Of a DNA stretch of 64,000 bases, positions 1 to 8,768 are shown piece after piece (position 1 is the first letter of the stretch; each line of letters starts with the position of its first letter). The notes beneath the pieces were generated by a model that saw nothing but the letters and a program-made list of their open reading frames with translations, had not been told where the DNA came from and did not search any database. Origin of the DNA: Chitinophagales bacterium (GTDB taxonomy: Bacteria > Bacteroidota > Bacteroidia > Chitinophagales > Chitinophagaceae); the NCBI GenBank assembly GCA_021323755.1, contig JAJPKJ010000065.1:186001-250000 (forward strand), given 5' to 3'. The position numbers and the translations under genes are program-made.

Positions 1-105
1 CAAATTGATTTTCCCTTTATACTTTTCAAACTTTTTCCCTTCTAAAAACTTTCCTATTTTGCCTTCGTAAAAAATCCCATTTTTTGTGCGATAAGCAATT
101 TTCAT
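1..105 (-). CDS. Partial CDS, possible site-specific DNA methyltransferase N-terminus
   Basis: An ATG at 105 (minus strand) opens a frame that runs off the left edge, giving 35 residues beginning MKIAYRTKNGIFYEGKI. The short beta-rich start followed by a lysine-rich stretch resembles the N-termini of Bacteroidota N4/N6 DNA methyltransferases, in which the catalytic TSPPF-type motif comes a few residues later. That motif would lie outside the window, so the assignment rests on resemblance only. The frame is uninterrupted and nothing upstream overlaps it. It could equally be an unrelated hypothetical protein. Confidence 0.4.
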   Translation of the reverse strand, partial: MKIAYRTKNGIFYEGKIGKFLEGKKFEKYKGKINL

Positions 106-504
106 TCTGGTTTTAAACTTTAATCGCAAGATAAATTAAAAATAATGCAAAATCTTTCAATTATTATTCAAAACAAATTTATAAGTATTGTTATCAATCG
201 ATAAGGGTTACACAGCCTGCTATAGAATTCCTATATTAAATTACTAGAAACGGCATCGTATTGTTTCCGTAATGAATAAATGCTTACACTTATGATAATT
301 CTGCAATTCGAATTGCTTTTGGTACTGATATGCAATTCAACAATCCGAGGCAAACTCACGGATATGCATAACCGTAAATTCCAATAAATAAATCTTATTT
401 TTAAAATTTTTGGTGTAATTTTTGATTGGCTTTAATGATTTTTATTTCTTTAACCGCTCTCTGCATTTCGGGTTTTTCGCGTTTTGTGCAAATTCTATGC
501 AAAT
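106..504. other. Intergenic stretch without a confident gene
   Basis: About 400 AT-rich bases lie between the truncated gene and the tRNA-Asn terminator. Both strands are broken by stops. A short open stretch on the plus strand at 276-371 encodes a protein-like segment (NSAIRIAFGTDMQFNNP) but has no start codon and stops at both ends. It may be a remnant of a decayed gene or chance. No other structure was seen. Confidence 0.5.
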
Positions 505-540
505 AACAAAAAAAGCAATTACTTTAGTTTGTAATTGCTT
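505..540 (-). terminator. Intrinsic terminator downstream of tRNA-Asn
   Basis: On the minus strand a 10-bp perfect stem (AAGCAATTAC / GTAATTGCTT, 513-522 with 531-540) and an 8-base loop are followed by TTTTTTGTT. It starts about ten bases after the tRNA-Asn 3' end, which fits termination of that transcript. Confidence 0.75.
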
Positions 541-549
541 GATAACCAG

Positions 550-623
550 CTCCCCCTGCTGGACTTGAACCAGCGACCCTCTGATTAACAGTCAGATGCT
601 CTAACCAACTGAGCTAAGGAGGA
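550..623 (-). tRNA. tRNA-Asn (anticodon GTT)
   Basis: The minus strand folds as a complete cloverleaf. The acceptor TCCTCCT pairs with AGGGGGA (one G-U), the D stem is GCTC/GAGC, the anticodon arm is TCTGA-CTGTTAA-TCAGA with anticodon GTT, and the T arm is GCTGG-TTCAAGT-CCAGC. The discriminator is G. The 3' CCA is not encoded and would be added after transcription. Length is 74 nt. Confidence 0.95.
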
Positions 624-694
624 ATATATTAAAGGGCTGCAAAAATAAGGATTTTCCTTTTTCAAAATCGTTTCATTTTAAAAAGAGTTGCATT

Positions 695-1054
695 TTATAG
701 CCAACTCAACAATCCTTCCTTTTTAATACCGATGAAAACGCCGTCTGGTCTCACTTCTGCAGGATATGTTTTTAGAATATACCCATCGGCATTTGCCATC
801 CTGCCATTTTTAATATTGAACTTATAGTTGTGAAACGGGCAAATGATATTCCCTTTGGCATCCAAACAACCTTCTGAGAGCGGCGCCCCTGCATGCGGAC
901 AGGAATTTGTAAAAGCATACCATTCCCCATCAAATTTTGTAATGCAAATGGTTTTGTCGTTTAGTTGAAGCGTTCCAATGCCGTTTTCCCCCAATTTAAT
1001 CCCAGCTTCTGAGTCAAATACTTTATGCCAATTGTATTTTTTTCTGTTTATCAA
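695..1054 (-). CDS. Rieske (2Fe-2S) domain protein, NirD-like
   Basis: A 119-residue single-domain Rieske ferredoxin. The cluster ligands are visible as C52-x-H54 and C72-x2-H75 (CPHAG and CPFH boxes, 17 residues apart), which is the usual Rieske spacing, so it should carry a 2Fe-2S cluster in the cytoplasm and pass electrons to a partner oxygenase or reductase. No such partner is adjacent. No ATG is available before the first Cys box. The start is TTG at 1054, which overlaps the hflX stop codon (sequence TTGA), so the gene is probably translated by coupling from hflX. The true redox partner is unknown. Confidence 0.85.
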   Translation of the reverse strand: MINRKKYNWHKVFDSEAGIKLGENGIGTLQLNDKTICITKFDGEWYAFTNSCPHAGAPLSEGCLDAKGNIICPFHNYKFNIKNGRMANADGYILKTYPAEVRPDGVFIGIKKEGLLSWL

Positions 1055-2241
1055 AATATATATTCTGTTTTATAAGGATAACGGATTTTATATATCTGGC
1101 GTATTTTATCTGTAAGTATTTTGCGCAGTTCTTCAATATTCTTTTTTTGCGTTGCCGAAATAAATACGCAATGATTATTTGTTTTTTCTTTCCATTTGCT
1201 TTCAAATTCACGCATCATCTCTTTTTTTACATTATCATCAAGCCATGTATCAAAAGTATTCTTTTCATAAACATCCATTTTATTAAAAACAAGAAGCGTT
1301 GGTTTATCAAAAGCTTTGATTTCCTGAAGTGTTGAGTTAACAACCCCAACCTGTTCTTCAAATTGAGGGTGAGATAAATCAACAACATGAACCAGAATAT
1401 CTGCTTCACGCACTTCGTCCAGTGTGCTTTTAAAACTTTCAACCAAATGATGCGGCAGTTTGCGAATAAAACCGACAGTATCGCTCAATAAAAAAGGAGT
1501 GTTATCAAAGACAACTTTCCTGGTTGTTGTATCCAGGGTAGCAAATAATTTATTTTCAGCAAAGACCTTGCTCTTGCTTAATACATTCATCAATGTTGAT
1601 TTTCCCGCGTTGGTATAACCGACCAATGATACACGAACAAGTTCTCCGCGGTCCTTACGTTGAGTTGCAGCCTGCTTGTCAATTTCAGACAAACGCCTGC
1701 GCAGTAAGCTGATCTTATCTTTCACAATACGTCGATCTGTTTCTATTTCTGTTTCACCAGGTCCTCTTGTACCGATCCCACCACCGAGGCGTTCAAGATG
1801 TTTCCACATCCCCCGCAAGCGGGGAAGCAGGTATTCGTATTGCGCCAGTTGGACTTGCAATTTTGCCTGCGCTGTTTTTGCGCGGCTTGCAAAAATATCG
1901 AGAATTAGATCGGAGCGATCGATGGTTTTTACGTTCAGGATTTTTTCAATATTGGATATTTGTGATCCGGACAATTCATCATCAAAGATCACCACGCGAA
2001 CATTATGAGTGGCTGTATAATTTTTTATCTCTTCCAGTTTCCCGCTTCCGATAAAAGTCTTACTGTCGGGCTGATATAATTTCTGAATGAATTTTTTCCT
2101 GGTTTTTGCGCCGGCCGTTTCTGCAAGAAATGAAAGTTCTTCCAAATATTCGTTCACTTCAAATTCTGTTTGCATTTTTTGAATGACACCAACCAAAACA
2201 GCGTTTTCTTTATTAAGGCTATTATTAATTTTCTGTATCAA
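1051..2241 (-). CDS. hflX: Ribosome-associated GTPase HflX
   Basis: A 396-residue GTPase of the HflX family, which binds the 50S subunit and splits or rescues stalled ribosomes in stress. An N-terminal HflX domain is followed by the glycine-rich linker RLGGGIGTRGPGE (about 151-163) and a long helix. The GTPase domain has G1 GYTNAGKST at 208-216, G3 DTVGF near 253 and G4 NKMD near 320. Length is normal for the family in Bacteroidota. The downstream Rieske gene starts inside its stop codon, so the two form one transcription unit. The ATG at 2241 gives a complete N-terminal domain. Confidence 0.96.
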   Translation of the reverse strand: MIQKINNSLNKENAVLVGVIQKMQTEFEVNEYLEELSFLAETAGAKTRKKFIQKLYQPDSKTFIGSGKLEEIKNYTATHNVRVVIFDDELSGSQISNIEKILNVKTIDRSDLILDIFASRAKTAQAKLQVQLAQYEYLLPRLRGMWKHLERLGGGIGTRGPGETEIETDRRIVKDKISLLRRRLSEIDKQAATQRKDRGELVRVSLVGYTNAGKSTLMNVLSKSKVFAENKLFATLDTTTRKVVFDNTPFLLSDTVGFIRKLPHHLVESFKSTLDEVREADILVHVVDLSHPQFEEQVGVVNSTLQEIKAFDKPTLLVFNKMDVYEKNTFDTWLDDNVKKEMMREFESKWKEKTNNHCVFISATQKKNIEELRKILTDKIRQIYKIRYPYKTEYIF

Positions 2242-2348
2242 ATTATTTTATTGTAAGAATAATAAAGATAATAATGAGCGTAGGAAAATAGCATATTATA
2301 TTAAACAGAAAATAATTTTGTTTATGCGCGAGGTATCCGGAAATTCTT

Positions 2349-3098
2349 TTACAATCCGCTGAATGAAATGCCGAATGAGAAAGGATAAACTGCGGGGCCG
2401 GCTCCGCTTTTAATAAACCCGGTTGCCGAAATCTGCCCGAAAATCCCAAAAACCCCATGACTTATTCTCGCCGTACCAACCAAACGAGCGCCATCAAAAT
2501 ATCTTTTTGAACTCTCTTTTTGGATGTATGAATTAATGACCTGGTTGGCGTTGTTTTCAAGATTTTTCCCCTTTGTGTAAACGCTTAATAATAGTCCTGG
2601 CTTAACACCCACCGCAAATTTCCAGCTCTTATTGGTGTTCTCGGGATCGACGGCGTAACGCAATTCAATGGGTACTTCAAGATAGGTGGATACGAGTTTG
2701 AATTTTTTAAAATGATTCCCCCCACTTTGATCGGTAAACGCCAATGTCGTTGCCGAGTTGCCGGTTTGAGCAACATCAACAAATTGATCATGGAAGAATA
2801 TATTGCTCGAACCCAAACCCAAACCTGCTCCTACGCTCCAACGGGGATCGGTCTTAAAGGGCATATCGAACATAAAATAGAAATTAAAACTTCTTGAAAA
2901 ACCGGTAATATTGATCGTATCGGGAACAGCAGCCCAATTATCATAGCCGATCTGCACCATAAAATGATCATTAGCGCGATGACCAAGGTTTACCTTACTC
3001 CAATCCTTTTTTTTAGGGATCAGGGAAGTTGAGTCTGTTTGAGCAAAAGCAGTAGTTACAGTAACAAGCGCTAATGCAGTAATGAAAAGCTGCTTCAT
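2349..3098 (-). CDS. Outer-membrane beta-barrel protein (PorT/porin-like family)
   Basis: A 249-residue exported protein. A clear signal peptide (MKQLFITALALVTVTTAFA, cleavage before QTDS) precedes alternating polar and aromatic segments with many glycines, typical of an 8-strand barrel of the porin-family / PorT-like group in Bacteroidota. The C-terminus (FSFGISFSGL) looks like a closing strand, ending in Leu rather than Phe. Substrate and function cannot be told from sequence. It appears to be a single-gene unit with a promoter-like box 17 bases upstream of the start. Confidence 0.75.
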   Translation of the reverse strand: MKQLFITALALVTVTTAFAQTDSTSLIPKKKDWSKVNLGHRANDHFMVQIGYDNWAAVPDTINITGFSRSFNFYFMFDMPFKTDPRWSVGAGLGLGSSNIFFHDQFVDVAQTGNSATTLAFTDQSGGNHFKKFKLVSTYLEVPIELRYAVDPENTNKSWKFAVGVKPGLLLSVYTKGKNLENNANQVINSYIQKESSKRYFDGARLVGTARISHGVFGIFGQISATGFIKSGAGPAVYPFSFGISFSGL

Positions 3099-3114
3099 AA
3101 ATTCAATTGATTGG

Positions 3115-3122
3115 CAAATGTA
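3115..3122 (-). promoter_or_regulatory. Promoter -7 box upstream of the barrel protein gene
   Basis: On the minus strand TACATTTG matches the Bacteroidota -7 consensus TAnnTTTG exactly, 17 bases before the ATG at 3098. A convincing -33 TTTG is not visible at the usual distance, so only the downstream half is supported. Confidence 0.45.
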
Positions 3123-3264
3123 TTTTGCTTCCGGTTAATAAAAGGTTAAAGAACCGAAAGAAATAACTGATTTGGTGATTTCTAATTTGGTGATTTTTTA
3201 AAAATTCAGGTAGAAGAAATTAATTTCATCTAACAACAATAATTCAATTTCTCAACTATCGATG

Positions 3265-3338
3265 TGGACCCTGCTGGGCTCGAACCAGCGACCCTCTGAT
3301 TATGAGTCAGATGCTCTAACCTGCTGAGCTAAGGGTCC
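3265..3338 (-). tRNA. tRNA with CAT anticodon, probably tRNA-Ile2
   Basis: The minus strand gives a complete cloverleaf. The acceptor GGACCCT pairs perfectly with AGGGTCC, the anticodon arm is TCTGA-CTCATAA-TCAGA, and the T arm is GCTGG-TTCGAGC-CCAGC. The CAT anticodon allows Met, fMet or Ile2. The C1-G72-type pair is normal (G-C) and the D arm is elongator-like, so it is not obviously the initiator. The C4-G69 and C5-G68 acceptor pairs are features used by TilS to select tRNA-Ile2 in E. coli, and the arm sequences resemble E. coli Ile2, so I favour Ile2. Elongator Met is not excluded. CCA is not encoded. Confidence 0.85.
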
Positions 3339-3510
3339 TGCCGTTTTTTGGCGTTGCAAAAATAGAGAATTCAGACTAAGCAATGAAATATGAATCAGCA
3401 AAACTTCATAAAAATCAATGCAGCTATGAACTTGCAAAAATTGTCACTTCTATACCGGCAGAATTTTTATATTTACAACTGCCATTTTTTTTATTAACGC
3501 TTGTTTGCTG

Positions 3511-4095
3511 ATGATAGCCGCCAATCAAATTACAGACTTACAAAATCGCATCTCCGGCGAAGAGGATCATCTTGCCTATAAAGAATTGTTTACTGCATTT
3601 TATTCAAACCTTTTTCATTTTGCATTTTCATTTATACAAAACAAGCAATTGGCAGAAGAGATCGTCTCGGATGTTTTTATTAAGATCTGGCAAAAAAGAA
3701 AAGAACTGGAAAAAATCAAAAATCTGAAGGTCTACCTCTACATCGCGGTAAGAAACACAGCCTTTAATTACTTAGAAAAGCAAAAGCGAACGGCTACCAC
3801 CAATATCGATCAGTTCACGGAAGAGTTCAGGAGCATCTATTTTAATCCCGAGCAATTGATGATCACCGCAGAAATGGTTGCCCTGATCCGCAAGGCGATT
3901 GACAATCTTCCAACAAGATGTAAATTGATCTTCAAACTGGTAAAAGAAGATAATCTCAGGTATAAGGAAGTGGCAACCATTCTAAGTATCTCTGAAAAGA
4001 CGGTAGAAAACCAGTTGGCAATTGCACTCCGTAAAATTGCAGCAGCGATCAGTTTCGACATAAGCAGAACCATTCCTTCTATAATCGGCTACTGA
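3511..4095 (+). CDS. ECF-type RNA polymerase sigma factor
   Basis: A 194-residue sigma-70 family factor of the ECF class. Region 2 is seen in AYKELFTAFYSNLFHFAFSF with EEIVSDVFIKIWQ, and region 4 in LPTRCKLIFKLVKEDNLRYKEVATIL followed by a helix-turn-helix (SISEKTVENQL). The ATG at 3511 is preferred to a TTG two codons earlier. It is followed by a FecR anti-sigma gene and a SusC gene with an STN domain, the standard trans-envelope signalling arrangement. It therefore probably drives the locus at 5.4-20.4 kb when the SusC protein senses its glycan. The inducing signal is not known. Confidence 0.93.
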   Translation: MIAANQITDLQNRISGEEDHLAYKELFTAFYSNLFHFAFSFIQNKQLAEEIVSDVFIKIWQKRKELEKIKNLKVYLYIAVRNTAFNYLEKQKRTATTNIDQFTEEFRSIYFNPEQLMITAEMVALIRKAIDNLPTRCKLIFKLVKEDNLRYKEVATILSISEKTVENQLAIALRKIAAAISFDISRTIPSIIGY

Positions 4096-4180
4096 AGAAT
4101 CTTGTTTTCAAAAAATTATTTTTTGCTTTTGGGGGATTTAAAGAATTGGATTGTCCTTCTTGAAGACGCCAATACATTTA

Positions 4181-5302
4181 ATGAATCAAGAACAAATTTG
4201 GAATTTGATCGCGAAAAAACTTTCCGGTGAAGCAACCCAGGAAGAGTTGGATCTTTTGGCATCACTGCTGCGAAATAATCCAGATCTTCACTATTCCATG
4301 CAAACCATCACTGATCTATGGAAACACAATCCCCACAAAATTAGTCAGGTTCCTGAAAATGCTTTTAACAGGCATGTCAGCCGGATGGAAAATTTCAATG
4401 TCGACTTTGATTCGGATAAATTGAAAGTGCATCGCAATATCATTGAATCATATTTGGAACCCAAGAAGAAGAGTGCGCGGAATATTTTAGTATGGTCAGT
4501 CGTCTTTTTGCTGTTGACCAGCTCAACATTTTTCATAAGATATTACGCCTCTCATTCATATATAGCGCAAAACGAAGGGCGGCAAAAAAATGAAAGTGAG
4601 ATTTTTACGCGCAATGGATCCAAAACAAATGTTGTTTTACCAGATGGGACTGTGGTTAAATTGAATGCAGGAAGTAAATTAACCTACGATAAAGATTTCG
4701 GTAATGTTTTCCGGGAAGTGAATTTGACGGGTGAAGCTTTTTTTGATGTTATAAAGAATAAAGAAAAACCTTTTATCATACACACAAAAAAAATCGATAT
4801 AAAGGTCTTGGGAACCGTATTTAATGTAAAATCATATCCGAACGAAATAACGACCGAGACAAGTCTTGTGAGGGGCAGCATTGAAGTGACATTTAAGGAC
4901 AGACCGGCTGAGAAAGTCATTTTGAAACCCAATGAAAAATTAGTGGTGACCGATGAAGATGTTATTGCGCCTGCTCTTGCAAAATCGCATGCGCTAAAAC
5001 AAAACAACGATCCGATCATTTCTATCAGCCATTTGAATTATACCAAAAAAGACAGCACCATAATAGAAACAGCATGGGTTCAGAACAAACTTGTTTTTAA
5101 TAATGAATCATTTAAAGATCTGGCTTTGCAAATGGAACGCTGGTATAATGTTTCCATTCGGTTTAACGATCAGGTAAAAGAAGATTTTCGGTTTACCGGA
5201 AGTTTTGAAAATGAAACGATCCAGCAGGCATTGGATGCGTTAAAACTTTCATCAAAATTTAATTATACGATAAAAGATAATGATATCACTATATCAAACT
5301 AG
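4181..5302 (+). CDS. FecR-type anti-sigma factor
   Basis: A 373-residue inner-membrane anti-sigma regulator. A cytoplasmic N-terminal domain (NQEQIWNLIAKKLSGEAT...) precedes one membrane span (NILVWSVVFLLLTSSTFFI, about residues 106-124). The periplasmic FecR domain (FTRNGSKTNVVLPDGTVVKLNAGSKL onward) is followed by a C-terminal STN-like secretin-fold segment ending the protein. The ATG at 4181 matches the usual family start; the frame also has a TTG 30 bases upstream. It lies 85 bases after the sigma gene and should hold that factor inactive until contacted by the N-terminal domain of the downstream SusC. Confidence 0.93.
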   Translation: MNQEQIWNLIAKKLSGEATQEELDLLASLLRNNPDLHYSMQTITDLWKHNPHKISQVPENAFNRHVSRMENFNVDFDSDKLKVHRNIIESYLEPKKKSARNILVWSVVFLLLTSSTFFIRYYASHSYIAQNEGRQKNESEIFTRNGSKTNVVLPDGTVVKLNAGSKLTYDKDFGNVFREVNLTGEAFFDVIKNKEKPFIIHTKKIDIKVLGTVFNVKSYPNEITTETSLVRGSIEVTFKDRPAEKVILKPNEKLVVTDEDVIAPALAKSHALKQNNDPIISISHLNYTKKDSTIIETAWVQNKLVFNNESFKDLALQMERWYNVSIRFNDQVKEDFRFTGSFENETIQQALDALKLSSKFNYTIKDNDITISN

Positions 5303-5423
5303 CAGCATATGAGGAGCAATAGTTCGTGAAATAAATTTTAATGCCGGAAAATATCAAAATGGACCTGAGCCTACATTTTAACGGAACAGCAATTTTGATC
5401 GACAACATGTAAGACTAAAAATT

Positions 5424-8400
5424 ATGAAAAAAAAACTAACGATTTTGGGAATAAGAAAACCCATAGCCATTGAAAAAGCCCTTATAACCATGAAACTTAT
5501 TCTTTTATTAATCATTGCAGGCGTGCTTCAAGCATCAGCAAATGTTAACGGGCAAAACAAAGTTTCGTTGAAGTTGAATAATATTCAAATCAACCAGGCT
5601 TTGAACAGCATTGAAAAGCAAACCAATTATCGCTTTTTGTATAATAATCAATTAAAAAATCTACAACAAAAGATAAGTATCGAACTGGATAATGCAGATA
5701 TAGGCGAGGCCCTGACCAAAATTTTATCAGGCAGTGATCTTACTTACAAAATGCTGGAGAATAATTTGATCGTGATCCTATCTGCTACACTAACGTTGCA
5801 GGATATACGTATTACAGGAAAAATCACGGGTGATAATGGCGAGGCATTATCCGGTGTTTCTGTAACAATAAAAGGAACGTCCCGTGGGACGACCTCGAAT
5901 AATAATGGAGAATTCGAATTGACAGTTCCTGAAAATGGAACATTGGTTATTTCCTACATCGGTTACCAAAGTCAGGAAATAGCTATAAATAGCCAGTCCG
6001 TGATCAATATCAAACTATCTCAATCAAATAAGCCGTTGGATCAGGTTGTCGTGGTGGGATACGGCACGCAGCGCAGAAGGGATGTAACCGGAGCGACGGC
6101 CACAGTAAGTGGTGCTGAATTAGTAAAACAGCCGGTATTGACAGCCACGCAGGCCATCCAGGGTAAGGTTGCCGGGGTACAGATCATCAGTAGCGGGCAG
6201 CCTGGTTCCCAGCCTTCAGTCAGGATTCGGGGAACGGGATCTATTTTAGGAGGAGCAGAACCTTTGTATGTTGTGGATGGAATAATCACCAGTGATATAA
6301 CAAATATCAACAACGCGGACATCCTGAGCGTTGATATCCTCAAGGATGCTTCTTCGGCAGCCATTTATGGATCAAGAGGAGCCAATGGCGTCATCATCAT
6401 TACCACAAAACAAGGAAGTTCTAAAATGCAGATCACTTATAATGGAAACGTGGGCATACAATCAGCCGAGCATTTGGTCAAAATGGCGAACTCCACCCAA
6501 TACGCAAAATATATTTCCGATGCTTCCTATGGTCTCAACACGATAACTCCCACCGGATATTCCACAGACTGGTATTCCCTCATTCTTAGAACCGCTGTTC
6601 AGCAAAATCATGGACTCTCGATCTCGGGTTCATCCGAAAAGGTAAAATACCTGTTCAATGCAAGTTATAGCGACAATCAGGGGATCATCATTGACAATTA
6701 TTACAAAAGATTCACATTAAGATCAAATACCGAGTTCAAGCTGGCCAATAATTTAAAATTTTCAATATTGGGATCCTACACCAATGGAATCAATCGTAAT
6801 GTAAATTTAGGGACCGCCTATAATGATGCCTACCGGGCAGCTCCCATTGTACCAGGAGAGGTTAACGGGAAATATGGAAATACCTCCTTATACCAGAACG
6901 TAGGAAATCCTTTACTGGACATCAACAGTCTGTACAGTAAAACAGTAGATAATCGACTAAATGGAAATGCGTCTCTGGAATTTAAGCCCATCAGCATGCT
7001 TACCCTTAAATCCAGTATCGGAGCAGATTGGGATAACAGTGAAAATACAATTTACAATTATGCATTCGCTGCAGATTCTTCCACCTTCATTAAGCCCGGT
7101 GGAAATCAAAGCAACCTGATCAGCGGTCTTACCCTTAACAGTGCAAACTCTTTACATTGGTTCTGGGATAATACAGCAACATTAAGCAAAAGAATTAATG
7201 ATCATAATTTTTCATTGCTTGGCGGTTTTTCGCTTGAAAAATATAGCAGTACCTGGTTTAACGCTTCAGGAAAGGGGGTGCCCCCTGAATCGAACCTTTG
7301 GAATCTGGATAATATCAACCAGTCATATGCGCCGAGCGTCAGCGGAAACTCATTTCCGGGAACGCCTTTGCATCGCATCTCCTATTTCGGCAGACTCAAT
7401 TACAGCTATTTAGAAAGATACCTCCTGACCGTGAATTTCAGAGCTGATGGCAGTTCTAATTTTCCACAAAACAACAGATGGGGTTATTTCCCTTCTGTGG
7501 GTGTAGGCTGGATAATTAGCCAGGAAGGATTCATGCAAAATCAAAAGATATTCGATATGCTGAAGATCCGGGGCAGTTGGGGAAAGGTGGGTAATGATAT
7601 TACGGAAGCCGGAAGCGCTGCTTATTCAACGATCCTGTTGACTGGCTTGCCTTATTTTTTCAACGGAGTTGCCAATGTGGGCAGTATTCCAAGCGCCATC
7701 AAAGACAAAAATCTGAAATGGGAAGTAGTTGACGAAAGCGATGTTGCTGTGGAATTTGCCTTACTGCATTCAAGACTATCGGGTGAATTCTCCTATTATC
7801 AGAAAGTGACCAATAACTCACTTATCTATGTTGCTGTGCCGGGCACACTTGGAAGTTTTAATTCCTCCGGCAATGCACAATATGTATTGACCAATGCGGC
7901 TTCGGTACAGAATAAGGGTATCGAAATGGCGCTCAACTGGCGTGATAAAATTTCATCAAAACTGGGTTATACCATTGGCGGAAATATCACGTTCAACAAA
8001 AACAATGTGACAGGTCTCAATGGTGGTCAGGCCTATATTGATGGATCTGTGAGCAGCAGCCAACCCTATGTCACCAAAACAGATATCGGTCATCCAATAG
8101 GCAGTTTTTATGTGCAGCAAATGACCGGGGTCGTGCAAAGTGGCGGCTTCGCGGGCAACCCGATCTATCACACCAATAAATCAGGGATCGTTGACTCCGC
8201 TTACCAGGGATCTTACCAGCCTAAATTCTATTATGGCTTGAACCTGGGTCTGACTTATGGAAATTTTGATCTCACTATCGGTGGATACGGTACTTATGGA
8301 GGAAAGATTTATAATGCAAAGAAAGCAGCAAGAAATACAGGTTTGGATAATATTGAAAGCAGTGTGGCAAATGCTTACTGGACATCGAGCAACCTTACCA

Positions 8401-8756
8401 ATACGACGCCCGCGGCCAGTTTCTTCAGCACTCCCGGATCAACCTCGGCATCTTCCTATTTTATCGAATCGGGTTCGTTTTTCAGGATCAACAACCTGAA
8501 TCTGGGCTTTAATGTACCCGCCACCGCACTTTCACATACAAAAGTGATACAATCTCTGAGGATATACGTCTCGGTTCAAAATTTGGTTACCATAACAAAA
8601 TATACCGGGTTTTCCCCTGAGATACAATCGCTGGTCTCCCCTTATGCTTCAAATACGGGAGTGCCCAGTAATACAAGCGCCACAAGTGCTGGCGTTGATC
8701 TGAACGCTTATCCAACGCCAAGAACGATAATTGCGGGAATAAACCTTGGTTTTTAA
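5424..8756 (+). CDS. SusC/RagA-family TonB-dependent outer-membrane receptor with STN domain
   Basis: A 1110-residue TonB-dependent glycan importer. In order it has a signal sequence (span near residues 24-40, mature from about NGQNKV), an STN domain (about 46-117) that talks to FecR, a carboxypeptidase-D regulatory-like beta-sandwich (about 129-215), the typical SusC sequence DQVVVVGYGTQ, a plug with the PLYVVDG box, and a 22-strand-type barrel ending in Phe. The STN domain makes this a regulated (transducing) receptor. SusD follows 12 bases after its stop. It should form the SusCD lid-and-barrel complex importing oligosaccharides into the periplasm. Confidence 0.95.
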   Translation: MKKKLTILGIRKPIAIEKALITMKLILLLIIAGVLQASANVNGQNKVSLKLNNIQINQALNSIEKQTNYRFLYNNQLKNLQQKISIELDNADIGEALTKILSGSDLTYKMLENNLIVILSATLTLQDIRITGKITGDNGEALSGVSVTIKGTSRGTTSNNNGEFELTVPENGTLVISYIGYQSQEIAINSQSVINIKLSQSNKPLDQVVVVGYGTQRRRDVTGATATVSGAELVKQPVLTATQAIQGKVAGVQIISSGQPGSQPSVRIRGTGSILGGAEPLYVVDGIITSDITNINNADILSVDILKDASSAAIYGSRGANGVIIITTKQGSSKMQITYNGNVGIQSAEHLVKMANSTQYAKYISDASYGLNTITPTGYSTDWYSLILRTAVQQNHGLSISGSSEKVKYLFNASYSDNQGIIIDNYYKRFTLRSNTEFKLANNLKFSILGSYTNGINRNVNLGTAYNDAYRAAPIVPGEVNGKYGNTSLYQNVGNPLLDINSLYSKTVDNRLNGNASLEFKPISMLTLKSSIGADWDNSENTIYNYAFAADSSTFIKPGGNQSNLISGLTLNSANSLHWFWDNTATLSKRINDHNFSLLGGFSLEKYSSTWFNASGKGVPPESNLWNLDNINQSYAPSVSGNSFPGTPLHRISYFGRLNYSYLERYLLTVNFRADGSSNFPQNNRWGYFPSVGVGWIISQEGFMQNQKIFDMLKIRGSWGKVGNDITEAGSAAYSTILLTGLPYFFNGVANVGSIPSAIKDKNLKWEVVDESDVAVEFALLHSRLSGEFSYYQKVTNNSLIYVAVPGTLGSFNSSGNAQYVLTNAASVQNKGIEMALNWRDKISSKLGYTIGGNITFNKNNVTGLNGGQAYIDGSVSSSQPYVTKTDIGHPIGSFYVQQMTGVVQSGGFAGNPIYHTNKSGIVDSAYQGSYQPKFYYGLNLGLTYGNFDLTIGGYGTYGGKIYNAKKAARNTGLDNIESSVANAYWTSSNLTNTTPAASFFSTPGSTSASSYFIESGSFFRINNLNLGFNVPATALSHTKVIQSLRIYVSVQNLVTITKYTGFSPEIQSLVSPYASNTGVPSNTSATSAGVDLNAYPTPRTIIAGINLGF

Positions 8757-8768
8757 AAGTTAAACAGC

